The position numbers and the translations under genes are program-made. A DNA stretch of 64,000 nt. Source: Methylotenera mobilis 13. Lineage in GTDB: Bacteria > Pseudomonadota > Gammaproteobacteria > Burkholderiales > Methylophilaceae. The DNA lies in contig NZ_KB913035.1 in assembly GCF_000384255.1 (NCBI RefSeq), positions 62,001 through 126,000 on the forward strand, given 5' to 3'. Numbering within the stretch: the stretch's first letter is position 1; the number at the start of each line of letters is the position of its first letter. Below are positions 52,302 through 62,729 of this stretch, piece after piece. Under the pieces are notes generated by a model. It was not told the DNA's origin. It was given only the letters and a program-made list of their open reading frames with translations, and made no database searches.

Positions 52302-54602
52302 TTACCTCAAACGTAATGCATTGGTAATCACTGATACAGAACTCAAACTCATGGCGAGAGCTGCAATCATCGGTGATAGTAACCATCCAGTCAGTGGGTA
52401 AAGCAGACCAGCTGCCAAAGGTACACCTAGCGAATTGTAAACGAAGGCAAAGGTAAGGTTTTGCTTCATATTAATAATCGTCTGCTCCGAGATTGCTCTC
52501 GCTTGAGCGATGCCGCGCAGGTCACCTTTTACAAGAGTCACTTGGGCACTATTCATTGCAACGTCTGTTCCAGTCCCCATTGCGACACCTACATTCGCTT
52601 TAGCTAGCGCAGGTGCGTCGTTGATACCATCGCCCGCCATTGCAACGAAACGGCCCTCACGTTGTAATTTATCTACCAGCGCTAATTTGTCAGCAGGCCT
52701 GACTTCGCCATAGACCTCATCAATACCAAGTTTGGCAGCTACTGATTTTGCTGTTGCAAGACCATCTCCGGTTGCCATGATTACCCGAATATCAAACGAT
52801 CTGAGAATGCTCAATGCTTCTAATGAACTTGCCTTAATTGGGTCAGAAACAGCTAGTAATCCGGCCATTTTCCGATCTACCGCCAATATCATGACACTAG
52901 CCCCCTCGGCTCTTAATGCTTCTGCCTGTGGCTTCAAATCTTCTACAAATACACCAATTTGCGTCATCAGTGCAGTATTGCCTAACGCAAGTGCTTTGCC
53001 GGTCACAATCCCTTTAACACCGATACCAGAAATTGAATCAAATGCTTCTACCTTATCCAGTACAAGCCCCTTTTCTCGCGCGGCTTGCACAATAGCATCT
53101 GCCAGAGGATGTTCACTTCCCTGATCTAAACTAGCCGCCAGACGCAGCACTTCATCCTCGGTGAACCCTTTGTTAGCAATAATACGGTCAAATCTAGGTT
53201 TGCCTTCTGTTAACGTCCCTGTCTTATCGACAATAATGGTGTCAATTTTTCGGAAGTTCTCTATAGCTGCAGCATCACGGAATAACACACCCTGAGAAGC
53301 CGCCTTACCCGTAGCAACCATAATAGACATCGGCGTTGCCAATCCTAATGCACATGGACAGGCAATAATAAGCACCGCAACAGCATTAATGAGACCATAG
53401 ACCCAACTAGGCTCTGGGCCAAATATTCCCCATGCAAAAAATGTCAGTATCGCGATGACGACAACGGTGACAACAAAGTAGCCAGCCACATGATCAGCCA
53501 TACGCTGCATTGGAGCTCTGGAACGTTGAGCCTGCATCACCATTTGCACAATACTAGAGAGCACAGTCTGAGCACCTACCTTCTCGGCGCGCAACATTAA
53601 TGCACCATTTATGTTTAGCGTTGCTCCAATCAGCTTATCACCGACACGTTTTGTTACAGGAACAGGTTCACCCGTTAGCATGGATTCATCTACTGCACTT
53701 CCGCCTTCAATCACGACACCATCTACCGGCACTTTCTCACCTGGACGAACGCGAAGCGTGTCACCGACATGAACGTGCGTCAAAGGCACATCCTCTTCAC
53801 TGCCATCAGCATTAATCCTGCGGGCAGTCTTAGGTGCCAATCCCAGTAAGGATTTTATTGCAGCAGATGTCTGTGAGCGTGCCTTCAGTTCAAGCACCTG
53901 ACCCAGCAAGGTCAGGGAAATGATTACGGCAGCCGCCTCAAAGTAGACTGCCACACGCCCCATCGCCATAAACGACTCGGGAAAAACATCAGGAGCTACC
54001 GTAGCAACAACGCTGTAAACAAATGCTGCTGAAGTACCCAGACCAATCAGAGTCCACATGTTAGGTTTGCGATTAATGACTGACTGCACACCCCGCTGGA
54101 AGAAAGGCCAGCCTGCCCATAATACAATCGGTAATGAAAGAACGAGCTCGATCCAGCTTTGTGTTGTCATTTCGAACCACTGTAATCTGTGACCCAGCAT
54201 CGCTAAGACTGTGACGATGATGGTGAGTGGCAACGTCCAAATAAAACGTCGTTTGAAATCCACCAATTCGGGACTATCACCTTCTTCCAGAGTCGGCATT
54301 TCCGGCTCCAGAGACATGCCGCACTTAGGGCAGGCACCAGGTTTGTCCTGACGTACCTCGGGGTGCATTGGGCAGGTATAAATTGTACCTGTGGCATTAA
54401 TTTCGGCAGTTACCGGCTCAGTATTAACAGGATTAGATTGATGATATTGAGAAGGATTTTCTGTAAATTTACCCTTACATCTCGCACTGCAGAAATAAAA
54501 CATTTTGCCTGAATGCTGCAAAGAATGTGGAGACTGTTCAGTAACACTCATTCCACATACCGGATCTTTTAACTGCTCAGAGTTATTGTTATGCATATCC
54601 AC
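52302..54602 (-). CDS. copA: copper-exporting P1B-type ATPase
   Basis: A 766-residue P-type ATPase. In place of N-terminal CxxC domains it has a YHS metal-binding domain (DPVCGMSV ... [12 protein letters not shown], about 12-48) and a heavy-metal-binding domain (YTCPMHPEV ... [10 protein letters not shown], about 75-105). Then come eight membrane helices with the CPC metal site in [13 protein letters not shown], the phosphorylated Asp in [11 protein letters not shown] and [11 protein letters not shown]. This belongs to the PacS/CopA-like YHS group and should pump Cu(I) or Ag(I) out of the cytoplasm. The GTG start has AAGGAG eight bases upstream. Last gene of the copper operon. Confidence 0.95.
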   Translation of the reverse strand: MDMHNNNSEQLKDPVCGMSVTEQSPHSLQHSGKMFYFCSARCKGKFTENPSQYHQSNPVNTEPVTAEINATGTIYTCPMHPEVRQDKPGACPKCGMSLEPEMPTLEEGDSPELVDFKRRFIWTLPLTIIVTVLAMLGHRLQWFEMTTQSWIELVLSLPIVLWAGWPFFQRGVQSVINRKPNMWTLIGLGTSAAFVYSVVATVAPDVFPESFMAMGRVAVYFEAAAVIISLTLLGQVLELKARSQTSAAIKSLLGLAPKTARRINADGSEEDVPLTHVHVGDTLRVRPGEKVPVDGVVIEGGSAVDESMLTGEPVPVTKRVGDKLIGATLNINGALMLRAEKVGAQTVLSSIVQMVMQAQRSRAPMQRMADHVAGYFVVTVVVIAILTFFAWGIFGPEPSWVYGLINAVAVLIIACPCALGLATPMSIMVATGKAASQGVLFRDAAAIENFRKIDTIIVDKTGTLTEGKPRFDRIIANKGFTEDEVLRLAASLDQGSEHPLADAIVQAAREKGLVLDKVEAFDSISGIGVKGIVTGKALALGNTALMTQIGVFVEDLKPQAEALRAEGASVMILAVDRKMAGLLAVSDPIKASSLEALSILRSFDIRVIMATGDGLATAKSVAAKLGIDEVYGEVRPADKLALVDKLQREGRFVAMAGDGINDAPALAKANVGVAMGTGTDVAMNSAQVTLVKGDLRGIAQARAISEQTIINMKQNLTFAFVYNSLGVPLAAGLLYPLTGWLLSPMIAALAMSLSSVSVITNALRLR

Positions 54603-54636
54603 GGGCTCTACTCCTTCGATTATTAATGTAGCTTAA

Positions 54637-54846
54637 CTAACCAACCAAACCGTACCCAGCGTTTTTCACAGCCGATCTAAGCTGATCCGAGGTAGTAAAA
54701 TTCTCGTCGTATTGAACCTGAGTATCGCCAGTTGATAACTCCACCTGCACTCCATCAACACCGTTAATAGATTTCAGTGCTCGCGTTAAACTATTTACGC
54801 AACCGCCACATGTCATGCCGGTTACTTTTAAAAATTCTGTTTTCAT
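54637..54846 (-). CDS. copZ: CopZ-like copper chaperone
   Basis: A 69-residue heavy-metal-associated (HMA) domain protein, with the metal site GMTCGGCVNSLTRAL and the C-terminal AVKNAGYGLVG. It would carry Cu(I) in the cytoplasm and deliver it to CopA, encoded 34 bases downstream; that ATPase itself lacks such a domain, so a free chaperone makes sense. AAGGAGAATCATC precedes the ATG. Confidence 0.93.
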   Translation of the reverse strand: MKTEFLKVTGMTCGGCVNSLTRALKSINGVDGVQVELSTGDTQVQYDENFTTSDQLRSAVKNAGYGLVG

Positions 54847-54863
54847 GATGATTCTCCTTAAAT

Positions 54864-55439
54864 TTAGTGTGTATGCTCATGCTGCGAATGCTCATGAACT
54901 TGATCATCTGGCACTGTATCCGCATGGGAATGTTCACTCATGTCGGTCGCAGTGTCACTGTAGTGACCATGTCCAACACCATCTTGTGGAACTGGCAGTG
55001 ACATGACTCCCAAGCCATGCCGGTAGACTAGCTCTCCACCATGCCATGCCGTGATGGCGACCATACTCCACGCGCCAATCACCGCAACTACAAACCACCA
55101 AACAGGAGGTGAATCTATCTTATTGCGCCAACCATCCCAGCTAGCCAGAATGATTAATACTATCGATGTTCCTAACGCCCAGTTGCGGTGGATTAACATG
55201 GCAGCGTGACTGGCATCATCATGGGTTACGCTGTTATAAGCCTGCCAGCCAAAAAACACGGCTGGCAATACTGATAATGCGCTTAGCCACAATAGAGTGC
55301 GAGCAAGAGTGGCAAAGTTGCTGAAAATTGGCTTCCCTCGCGTTGCAGCTGCCGCAATATGAAAAAAAGCTGACACCGTGGTAAGTGCAATTGGAAAGTG
55401 CACTATCAACGGATGCAGGTTAGGAATTATTTCAGGCAT
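54864..55439 (-). CDS. DUF2231 membrane protein with histidine-rich tail
   Basis: A 191-residue protein with about four hydrophobic segments, opening IPNLHPLIVHFPIALTTVSAFFH, the DUF2231 signature of conserved histidines. The last 45 residues are histidine-rich (HGHYSD, EHSHAD, HEHSQHEHTH), suiting metal binding. It overlaps cusA by eight bases and is followed by copZ after 17. DUF2231 proteins are frequent in metal-resistance operons; their function is not defined. Confidence 0.87.
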   Translation of the reverse strand: MPEIIPNLHPLIVHFPIALTTVSAFFHIAAAATRGKPIFSNFATLARTLLWLSALSVLPAVFFGWQAYNSVTHDDASHAAMLIHRNWALGTSIVLIILASWDGWRNKIDSPPVWWFVVAVIGAWSMVAITAWHGGELVYRHGLGVMSLPVPQDGVGHGHYSDTATDMSEHSHADTVPDDQVHEHSQHEHTH

Positions 55440-58400
55440 TCGGAGCTCCTTTTCTTTGGAGTGATATTTGTTTTATAAGTGCGTAAATTGCCGGGATCAC
55501 GATAAGCGTCAATACCGTTGAAGAAACCATACCGCCTACCATAGGCGCAGCAATACGCCGCATCACTTCAGACCCAGTGCCGCTTCCCCACATAATAGGA
55601 AGTAAACCTGCCATGATGGCCACTACAGTCATCATCTTTGGTCGTACACGTTCTACCGCACCTTCCATCACGGCTTCATAAATATCGGCGACAGTGAAGA
55701 CTTTGCCTTCGGACTCGCGCTTTGTTTTGAGCTCAATGTATGCATGATCGAGATAGATCAGCATAATCACACCGGTCTCCGCAGCTACACCAGCTAATGC
55801 AATGAACCCAACCGCAACGGCAACGCTCATGTTGTAGCCTAGCCAATACATCAGCCAGATTCCGCCAACCAGAGAAAACGGCACTGACAGCATGACGATA
55901 AAGGTTTCTGTTAAGCGCTTGAAGTTTAGATATAGCAGCACGAAGATGATGAGCAATGTAAGTGGAATCACGATCTTCATCTTGGCTTTAGCGCGTTCCA
56001 TATATTCAAACTGGCCGCTCCATGTTGCGTAATATCCAGGTTGGAATTTAACCTGCTCACGAACCGCTTTCTGCGCATCGGCTACATAACTGCCGATGTC
56101 TCTATCGCGAATATCGACAAAAATATAAGCGGATAGCAATGCATTCTCGGTACGGATGCTAGGCGGCCCTTTCTCTAAGGAAATGTGCGCCAATTGACCT
56201 AGCGGGATCAATGCTCCGTTCATGGCAGGCACTAATACCTGACGCGCGATAGCATCCGGGTCTGAACGCAGTTCGCGTGGATAACGCGTGATTACCCCAA
56301 AGCGCTCTCGTCCTTCAACCGTCGTGGTAACTACTTCCCCGCCAAGCGCGCTGCTGATCACATCCTGCAAGTCGCCCACGGCTAGACCATAGCGAGCCAG
56401 TGCCATCCGATCCGGCTCAATATTCAGGTAATAACCTCCCGTGATACGCTCTGCATAAGCACTCGTGGTTCCCGGTACGTTTTTAACTACAGCCTCGATA
56501 GATTTGGCGAGCTTTTCCATTTCAATCAAATCCCTGCCGAATACCTTGATGCCGATTGGTGTGCGGATACCTGTTGACAGCATGTCGATACGTGCCTTAA
56601 TCGGCATCGTCCAGGCGTTGCTCACACCGGGCAATTGCACGGCTTTATCCAGCTCCGAGATAATCTTGTCGATATTCATGCCAGGACGCCATTCGCTCTC
56701 CGGTTTAAGATTAATGACTGTCTCAAACATTTCCATAGGCGCCGGGTCCGTAGCGGTATTAGCGCGACCTGCCTTGCCAAAAACCGAGGCTACTTCCGGG
56801 AAGCTCTTAATGATTTTGTTCTGGGTTTGCATAATCTCTGCGGCCTTCGTCACAGATAGTCCGGGCAAGGTGGCTGGCATGTAGAGCAAGGTGCCTTCGT
56901 TGAGGGTGGGCATGAACTCGCTGCCGAGTTTAGTCAGAGGATAGACAGAGATACCAAGCACAAGCAGCGCAAGCAGGATGGTAGTTTTTTTCCAGCGCAT
57001 CACTAATGCAATGACAGGACGATAAATCCAGATCAGGAAGCGATTTACCGGATTTTTACCTTCTGCCATGATTTTGCCTCGTACAAACAGCAGCATCAGT
57101 ACTGGTACAAGCGTTACCGAAAGCAGTGCTGCTCCAGCCATCGAGAATGTCTTGGTGAATGCAAGCGGCTGAAACATGCGGCCTTCCTGCGATTCCAGCG
57201 TAAATACAGGCAAGAAGGAAACGGTAATGATCAGCAGGCTAAAAAATAGCGCAGGGCCTACCTCTTTACAGGCATCAATAATAAGCTGCAATCGAGGCGC
57301 ATCAGGCGGTGCCCGTTCAATATGCTTGTGGGCATTCTCTATCATCACAATGGCAGCATCTACCATAGCGCCGATGGCAATCGCGATGCCGCCCAAGCTC
57401 ATGATGTTGGAATTGAGACCTAACGCATGCATCAGCGAAAATGCAATCAGAACACCAACCGGCAACATCACAATCGCGACTAGCGCACTTCGCACATGCA
57501 TCAGGAATAGCATGCAAACCAATGCGACCACGATGCTTTCTTCCAGCAGCGTGGTCTTGAGATTATCAATCGCCCGATGAATCAAATCGGAACGGTCATA
57601 TACGGTTTCCACCGTAACGCCCGGTGGTAAGCCAGGCGCAAGCTCAACGAGTTTTTGCTTGATGTTGTGGATGACTTCAAGTGCATTCTGACCGTAGCGG
57701 GACATGGCAATGCCGGCGACCACTTCGCCTTCACCATTGAGCTCGGCAATGCCGCGTCGCTCATCCGGTGCCAATTCAACCCTTGCCAAATCACGCAGCA
57801 ATACCGGTGTACCTTTATCGGCCTTGACTACGAGTGTTTCCAAGTCACCGATGCCGCGCAGATATCCTTTGCCACGCACCATATATTCGGTTTCCGTCAT
57901 CTCGACTACGCGTCCGCCGACATCGCGATTGCTCTCGCGAATCACCTGTGTAACACGCGATGGTGATACACCATAGGCTTGCAGCTTGCGTGGATCAAGA
58001 ACGACTTGATACTGTTTAACAAAGCCGCCAACGCTGGCAACCTCTGCTACGCCATGCGCCTTGGTCAGCTGATAACGTAAATACCAGTCCTGAATTGCGC
58101 GCAATTCCTCAAGAGAGCGATTTTTTGCCAATACCACATACTGATAAACCCAGCCTACACCAGTAGCATCCGGACCCAGCGTTGGCGTAACGCCGCGTGG
58201 CAATCGGCCAGTCACACTGTTCAAGTATTCCAGTACGCGAGAACGTGCCCAGTAAATATCAGTACCATCTTCAAAGATCACGTAAACAAAGCTGGCACCA
58301 AAGAACGAAAAGCCACGCACGACTTTTGATTTTGGTACTGACAACATCGAGGTAGTGAGTGGATAGGTCACCTGATCCTCTACAACCTGTGGCGCCTGCC

Positions 58401-58563
58401 CCGGATACTCGGTATAGACTATCACTTGAACATCGGACAAATCCGGGATGGCATCCAGAGGCGTTTTTAGCAACGAATAAACACCGGCACCCACTGTAAA
58501 TAACGTGGCTAACAAGACAAGAAATACGTTGCGTACTGACCAGTTAATAATTTTTTCCAACAT
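55432..58563 (-). CDS. cusA: CusA-type RND copper/silver efflux pump
   Basis: A 1043-residue heavy-metal-efflux RND protein with twelve helices and two large periplasmic loops. It opens MLEKIINWSVRNVFLVLLAT and has PLDAIPDLSDVQVIV, the DAAIVMIENAHKHIE helix-4 region, and methionine-rich periplasmic parts (APMEMFETV, NAWTMPIKARIDMLSTGIRTP) typical of monovalent Cu/Ag pumps rather than CzcA. With CusB and CusC it spans the envelope and expels periplasmic copper. One base separates it from cusB. Confidence 0.96.
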   Translation of the reverse strand: MLEKIINWSVRNVFLVLLATLFTVGAGVYSLLKTPLDAIPDLSDVQVIVYTEYPGQAPQVVEDQVTYPLTTSMLSVPKSKVVRGFSFFGASFVYVIFEDGTDIYWARSRVLEYLNSVTGRLPRGVTPTLGPDATGVGWVYQYVVLAKNRSLEELRAIQDWYLRYQLTKAHGVAEVASVGGFVKQYQVVLDPRKLQAYGVSPSRVTQVIRESNRDVGGRVVEMTETEYMVRGKGYLRGIGDLETLVVKADKGTPVLLRDLARVELAPDERRGIAELNGEGEVVAGIAMSRYGQNALEVIHNIKQKLVELAPGLPPGVTVETVYDRSDLIHRAIDNLKTTLLEESIVVALVCMLFLMHVRSALVAIVMLPVGVLIAFSLMHALGLNSNIMSLGGIAIAIGAMVDAAIVMIENAHKHIERAPPDAPRLQLIIDACKEVGPALFFSLLIITVSFLPVFTLESQEGRMFQPLAFTKTFSMAGAALLSVTLVPVLMLLFVRGKIMAEGKNPVNRFLIWIYRPVIALVMRWKKTTILLALLVLGISVYPLTKLGSEFMPTLNEGTLLYMPATLPGLSVTKAAEIMQTQNKIIKSFPEVASVFGKAGRANTATDPAPMEMFETVINLKPESEWRPGMNIDKIISELDKAVQLPGVSNAWTMPIKARIDMLSTGIRTPIGIKVFGRDLIEMEKLAKSIEAVVKNVPGTTSAYAERITGGYYLNIEPDRMALARYGLAVGDLQDVISSALGGEVVTTTVEGRERFGVITRYPRELRSDPDAIARQVLVPAMNGALIPLGQLAHISLEKGPPSIRTENALLSAYIFVDIRDRDIGSYVADAQKAVREQVKFQPGYYATWSGQFEYMERAKAKMKIVIPLTLLIIFVLLYLNFKRLTETFIVMLSVPFSLVGGIWLMYWLGYNMSVAVAVGFIALAGVAAETGVIMLIYLDHAYIELKTKRESEGKVFTVADIYEAVMEGAVERVRPKMMTVVAIMAGLLPIMWGSGTGSEVMRRIAAPMVGGMVSSTVLTLIVIPAIYALIKQISLQRKGAPNA

Positions 58564-58564
58564 G

Positions 58565-59899
58565 TCAGTGCCCTTCGTGCCCAGTTACCGGTGCAGGAGT
58601 GGTTTCCGCAGGTTCCGGCAAACTGCTTGAATGTGAACTGTGCTCGCCAAAGCTCCCTAGTGCGGCTTTAAGATTGCTTTCAGCATCAATCAGGAAATTG
58701 GCGCGAACTACCACGTTCTCACCTTCACTTAATCCTTCAGCCACCTCAACATAACCATCGCTACGCATACCAAGCTTGACCTCACGTGGCTCATACAGCC
58801 CTTCTGTGAGTTGAACCAGCACAACCTGACGTATACCACTGTCGATCACAGCCGAATCCGGAACCGCCAATACGCTGGCATCATGACCTGACATCAGTTG
58901 AATGCTGGCATACATATCAGGTTTTAGAATTCCGTCTGGGTTAGCCAGCACTATCCGTACTTTGGCAGTGCGGGTCTCAGAGGTGACTGTTGGATAGATG
59001 TAATCAATCTTGCCTTTGAGCTCCTTACCTGGATAGGCATTGACAGTAATGTTCACCGTCTGGCCAACATGCACCAGAGCGATGTCCTGCTCGAACACAT
59101 CGGCCAGCAGCCAGACTCTCGATAGATCTGCAATCTTGAACAGGAGTTCGCCCGGCATAAAGCGCATACCCTGCACAGCAGTTTTCTCCAATACCACGCC
59201 GTTTGCCGGCGAGTACATCGTAAGCGTACGTGTCGCTTTACCGTCCTTTTTCAAACGCTGTAATTGAGCATCTGAAATATCCCAGTTACGTAAACGTTTA
59301 AGCGCGCTGTCAGCCAGTTGACCAACACCAAGCAATGATTCCGAGGTGCCGTTACTCAATGACTGTCGGCCATTCCAGGCGATCAGGTATTCTTCCTGCG
59401 CAGATACCAGTTCCGGACTGTAAACTTCCATCAGTGGCTGCCCACGTTTTACCGGCTGCCCGGTTGAATTGACATAGAGTTTTTCAATGTATCCCTCAAA
59501 TTTGGTGGTGACTGTTGAGAAACGCTGTTCGTTAAATTGGAACTGCCCCACCGCACGCACCGTATTGACCATTTTTCGCGATAGCACTGGCTCAGTTTTT
59601 ACGCCAAGCTTCTGTACCTTGTCGGTACTGATCTTGACCTGGTTATTAGAAACTTCCTCATCTGCATACACTGGGGTGTAATCCATACCCATAGAGTCCT
59701 GCTTAGGCACTGGAGATGTATCCGGCAATCCCATAGGATTTCGGTAATAGAGTATCTTCCGTTCAGCCGGTGCTGTAATAGCCGCAGGCATTTCTACTGA
59801 CGGGTGGCTAACCTGCTGCAATCCCCACCAGTAGCCGCCACTTACAGCCGCAGCAACAACAGCTAGCGCCAGTGCAATCCATATTCCAAAGCGCTTCAT
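58565..59899 (-). CDS. cusB: CusB-type periplasmic adaptor
   Basis: A 444-residue membrane-fusion protein. It has an N-terminal anchor helix (about 5-25), a metal-binding YYRNPMGLPDTSPVPKQDSMGMDY segment (abridged as RNPMG and DSMGMDYTPVY) with the methionines that bind Cu/Ag in CusB, barrel-sandwich and beta-barrel domains (VKRGQPLMEVYSPEL, ITVNAYPGKELKG) and a His-rich C-terminus (VTGHEGH). It overlaps the cusC-type gene by four bases. Confidence 0.95.
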   Translation of the reverse strand: MKRFGIWIALALAVVAAAVSGGYWWGLQQVSHPSVEMPAAITAPAERKILYYRNPMGLPDTSPVPKQDSMGMDYTPVYADEEVSNNQVKISTDKVQKLGVKTEPVLSRKMVNTVRAVGQFQFNEQRFSTVTTKFEGYIEKLYVNSTGQPVKRGQPLMEVYSPELVSAQEEYLIAWNGRQSLSNGTSESLLGVGQLADSALKRLRNWDISDAQLQRLKKDGKATRTLTMYSPANGVVLEKTAVQGMRFMPGELLFKIADLSRVWLLADVFEQDIALVHVGQTVNITVNAYPGKELKGKIDYIYPTVTSETRTAKVRIVLANPDGILKPDMYASIQLMSGHDASVLAVPDSAVIDSGIRQVVLVQLTEGLYEPREVKLGMRSDGYVEVAEGLSEGENVVVRANFLIDAESNLKAALGSFGEHSSHSSSLPEPAETTPAPVTGHEGH

Positions 59900-61182
59900 A
59901 AATCTTCCCCAATCATTCTTTCAATCTCTGCAAGGCGGACTTCCTGTTCAACCCGCATCTTTATCTGGCCTTGTCGCGCAAGCCTGATTGCCTTTTGTGC
60001 ATCCAGCAGCGTTGCAAAGTCCACTTTACCGTTTTCGTAACCTGCCAATGCCGAGCGGAAGGTCAACTCTGCTTGCGGGAGTAATGTGTAAGTAATAAGG
60101 CGCCCTTGTTTTTCTGCTGCCTCGAAAGCGACCAGGTTTTCCTGAAGTTCGCCTATCACCTGATTCTCTACTCCGCTACGACGTTCCTTGGCTGCATCTA
60201 GCATAGCGGCAGCCTCACTTTCCTGGGACCTGCGCGTATCAAAGCGGATAGGAATATTGACCTCTACCATCGCCTCCCAGCTACTGATATTGCTACCACG
60301 TTGAGTAGGCGCAATGCCTAGCGTTAGATCTGGGTAACGATTCTTTTCTATCAATCGCTTGTTAGCATCTGCCGCTGATATTTGTGCTGATTGTGTAGCA
60401 AGTAGTGGGTTATTTCGTACCACCTTTTGTTGCAAGGCCACTGTATCCAGCTTTTCTAGCGGCAGACGACGCAACTCTGGTAACGCAGAAAGAGGCGCAC
60501 CTTGTGTCCGCCCCAGTATCGCGTTAAGACGCGCCTTAGCCTGTTGCTGATCGGTCTCCAGGCTGATAATCTCGGACTGTAAGGTGGTCTTCTCAACTTG
60601 AGCGCGAATTGCATCTTGCTGCGGCACTAAACCACTGGCATAGCGAACGCGAGTGACCGATTCAAGATCGCCTAGCAAGGTTAAGATATCCTCGTTAAGC
60701 TTCTTGAGGCCAACAGTCTGAAAATACTGGGCATAAGCGTTTTTGATTCGGGCGTGGGTTTCGGCAACACCGATGAGCCTGCGTCCTTTAAACTGCTCAA
60801 GCTGTGCAGTAGCCACTTCCCTACGCAAGTCCCGCTTTCCCCAAAGTGGAATGCTCTGCATTAGAGTGTATTTAGTTCCACTTCCTTTGCCAGGAAAAGG
60901 ATTAAAACCATCAGGCGCATCACGCCCAGCAAAATCCATAAATTCAACGCGCAGCAAAGGGTCAGGTAGAGCGCCTGCAGGTGCGATTCGCTCGCTTGCT
61001 GCATCCGTCTCATATCGCATTGCCGTAAGCTCAGGGTTATGTGTGTCTGCCCAGTTTAGTAATTCCTGTACATTGGCACCGATAGGGTTGCCGGAAGCGA
61101 CGTCTTCCGCCCAGGAAAGGCCTGGCAACATAAGTGCTGTGAAGGTCAGGACGAGCATTGTTTTTGAATTATTTGTTTTCAT
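59896..61182 (-). CDS. cusC: CusC-type outer-membrane efflux protein (TolC family)
   Basis: A 428-residue TolC-family channel. It has a signal peptide (MKTNNSKTMLVLTF ... GLSWA-ED) and two helical repeats with LLNWADTHNPELTAMRYETDAA near the start and FATLLDAQKAIRLARQGQIK near the end. It lacks the lipid-anchor cysteine of E. coli CusC. I start it at ATG 61182, with AGG seven bases before; longer frames begin with GTG 11 codons upstream. It forms the outer-membrane exit of the CusCBA pump. Confidence 0.92.
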   Translation of the reverse strand: MKTNNSKTMLVLTFTALMLPGLSWAEDVASGNPIGANVQELLNWADTHNPELTAMRYETDAASERIAPAGALPDPLLRVEFMDFAGRDAPDGFNPFPGKGSGTKYTLMQSIPLWGKRDLRREVATAQLEQFKGRRLIGVAETHARIKNAYAQYFQTVGLKKLNEDILTLLGDLESVTRVRYASGLVPQQDAIRAQVEKTTLQSEIISLETDQQQAKARLNAILGRTQGAPLSALPELRRLPLEKLDTVALQQKVVRNNPLLATQSAQISAADANKRLIEKNRYPDLTLGIAPTQRGSNISSWEAMVEVNIPIRFDTRRSQESEAAAMLDAAKERRSGVENQVIGELQENLVAFEAAEKQGRLITYTLLPQAELTFRSALAGYENGKVDFATLLDAQKAIRLARQGQIKMRVEQEVRLAEIERMIGEDL

Positions 61183-61241
61183 TTTCATACCTGTAGTCAT
61201 CTGTATGGCTACCACGTTGAATTGCGGCTAGCCCAGATTCC

Positions 61242-61571
61242 TTATTTAACTGGTTTGATTTTTGTAATCAATGGGCCACTACCGTCGACTTTAACGAACT
61301 CGAATTCAACCTGATCACCAATCTTTACTGTGTCCAGCAGAGCCTTGCCAGCAACGTTAAAAAACATGGTCATACCAGGCCATTTAAGCTCCGGAACAGC
61401 GTCATGCTTCAATTTAACCTTGCTTAATGCACTGTCCATGGCAACGACTTCACCTTTTGCTGAATAACTCTTTTGATTATCTGCAGTCTGATGATGGGCA
61501 TCGTTTGCGTAGACTGGAGCAGCAGCGATACTCAATACCGCAACGAACATACAAATTAATAACTTTTTCAT
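61242..61571 (-). CDS. cusF: CusF-type periplasmic copper chaperone
   Basis: A 109-residue secreted protein with a signal peptide (LSIAAAPVYA-ND) and a small beta-barrel. The Cu(I)/Ag(I) site is complete: H in KLKHDAV, W in LKWPGM and the two methionines of GMTMFF, the same H-W-M-M set as E. coli CusF. It delivers metal to CusB in the periplasm. Located 59 bases upstream of the cusC-type gene in the same operon. Confidence 0.94.
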   Translation of the reverse strand: MKKLLICMFVAVLSIAAAPVYANDAHHQTADNQKSYSAKGEVVAMDSALSKVKLKHDAVPELKWPGMTMFFNVAGKALLDTVKIGDQVEFEFVKVDGSGPLITKIKPVK

Positions 61572-61632
61572 TTCTTTGATCCTTTAATGTTTGATTGAAT
61601 CTGGGCGGGACGTTGCCCGCCCGATTCACAAA

Positions 61633-62058
61633 TTAATGCTTGTGTGTATTGTCAGTTCCTTTGGACATACAGTCCATTTCACCTGACCCTTTAGACATGC
61701 CACCCATATTCATCATCATGTGATGCTCGTCCATCATCTGGCTCATCATTTCATCCATGAGTTTCTGATGCTCGCTCATCCATTCTTCATGTTCCTGCAT
61801 GGTCATGCCTGACTTCGGTTTCATAGCCTGCATTTTGCCCATGTTGTCATGCATCATTTTCATGTGTTCGCCCATAAGTTTTTTACGCTCATCGCCTTTG
61901 GCGGCCTCAGCTGCTTTAAGCTTCTGCTTGGCTTGCATAACTTTTTGAGTCATCTGCCTTTGAAATTCATCCTGCGCAGCAATCGCGGACACAGATAGAA
62001 AGCTGATGCTACAGACAGCAAGTGTTGCAATCATTTTGTAAATGGTTTGATTCTTCAT
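61633..62058 (-). CDS. secreted methionine/histidine-rich protein, copper-linked
   Basis: A 141-residue secreted protein. Signal peptide MKNQTIYKMIATLAVCSISFLSVSAIAA-QD; the mature part is one long helix-like stretch full of methionine and histidine (GEHMKMMHDNMGKM, HQKLMDEMMSQMMDEHHMMM). Such residues bind Cu(I), so periplasmic copper buffering is a fair inference from content and neighbours. ATG 62058 has AGGAG nine bases upstream. It has no clear domain family. Confidence 0.8.
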   Translation of the reverse strand: MKNQTIYKMIATLAVCSISFLSVSAIAAQDEFQRQMTQKVMQAKQKLKAAEAAKGDERKKLMGEHMKMMHDNMGKMQAMKPKSGMTMQEHEEWMSEHQKLMDEMMSQMMDEHHMMMNMGGMSKGSGEMDCMSKGTDNTHKH

Positions 62059-62088
62059 GATAAATACTCCTAGACAATTTATAGTCAC

Positions 62089-62283
62089 TGCAATTGCATA
62101 GAGGTGGTTCAGCAGTCGTGCGCGGTTATGTATAGGCGTAAACAGCCATACGCTAGACCTCGAACGGATATAAAACCACCGCCGGGAATACGTGCCGAAG
62201 AAATAGAAGTGTGTTGGGTACGATCAAGTACTCAGATAAGCATCTGAGTTCGAGAGCCGTTTAAAACAAGACGACCTTCGGCA
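62089..62283. other. structured intergene in the copper cluster
   Basis: Contains a hairpin ACTCAGAT/ATCTGAGT (62230-62249) and a long-range 9-base dyad GTGCCGAAG/CTTCGGCAC (about 62190-62283). No T run follows, and I cannot identify a CueR- or CusR-type operator. Confidence 0.4.
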
Positions 62284-62640
62284 CTATGCGAAGGTTTGTC
62301 TGGGGGGATGAAAAAGTGAGGGTGGAACGGTATCCGGAACTTCAGATATATCGGTGGAGTACATAGGTAATGCACCACTAAATTCCAGAGGGGTGTTAAA
62401 TGGAATAATTGCCTGTGCTACGCTTAAATGGCAGGGCAGGCATTTGTCACATGTTACATTTTTAGCTGGTTTTGCACTGTCATGGTGATCGCAGTGAGCC
62501 ATATCATCCATATTGCTCATGTCAGCATTCACCTGCATTTGCTGGGTATCATGCATCTGACAATTAGGCATAGCTACTGCTGCCATGCCTTCTACAGGGA
62601 GGCATATCAGCATAATGAATTTAATTATTTTGGACTTCAC
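62284..62640 (-). CDS. secreted cysteine/histidine-rich protein, copper-linked
   Basis: A 118-residue protein with an N-terminal hydrophobic signal (IIKFIMLICLPVEGMAAVA). The mature part contains MPNCQMHDTQQMQ, MDDMAHCDHHD and VTCDKCLPCHL, a dense set of Met, His and Cys that suits copper binding. Similar small proteins head cus-type operons (often DUF2946-like). Start is GTG at 62640 and has no good ribosome-binding site, so the true N-terminus is uncertain. First gene of the copper cluster. Confidence 0.7.
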   Translation of the reverse strand: MKSKIIKFIMLICLPVEGMAAVAMPNCQMHDTQQMQVNADMSNMDDMAHCDHHDSAKPAKNVTCDKCLPCHLSVAQAIIPFNTPLEFSGALPMYSTDISEVPDTVPPSLFHPPRQTFA

Positions 62641-62729
62641 GGATCAATTTTACGCTTAAAAAAAACTCTTTGCAATTACTTGAACGTACTATGTATGATA
62701 AAAAATAGAAATGATAATTGGAACTCATT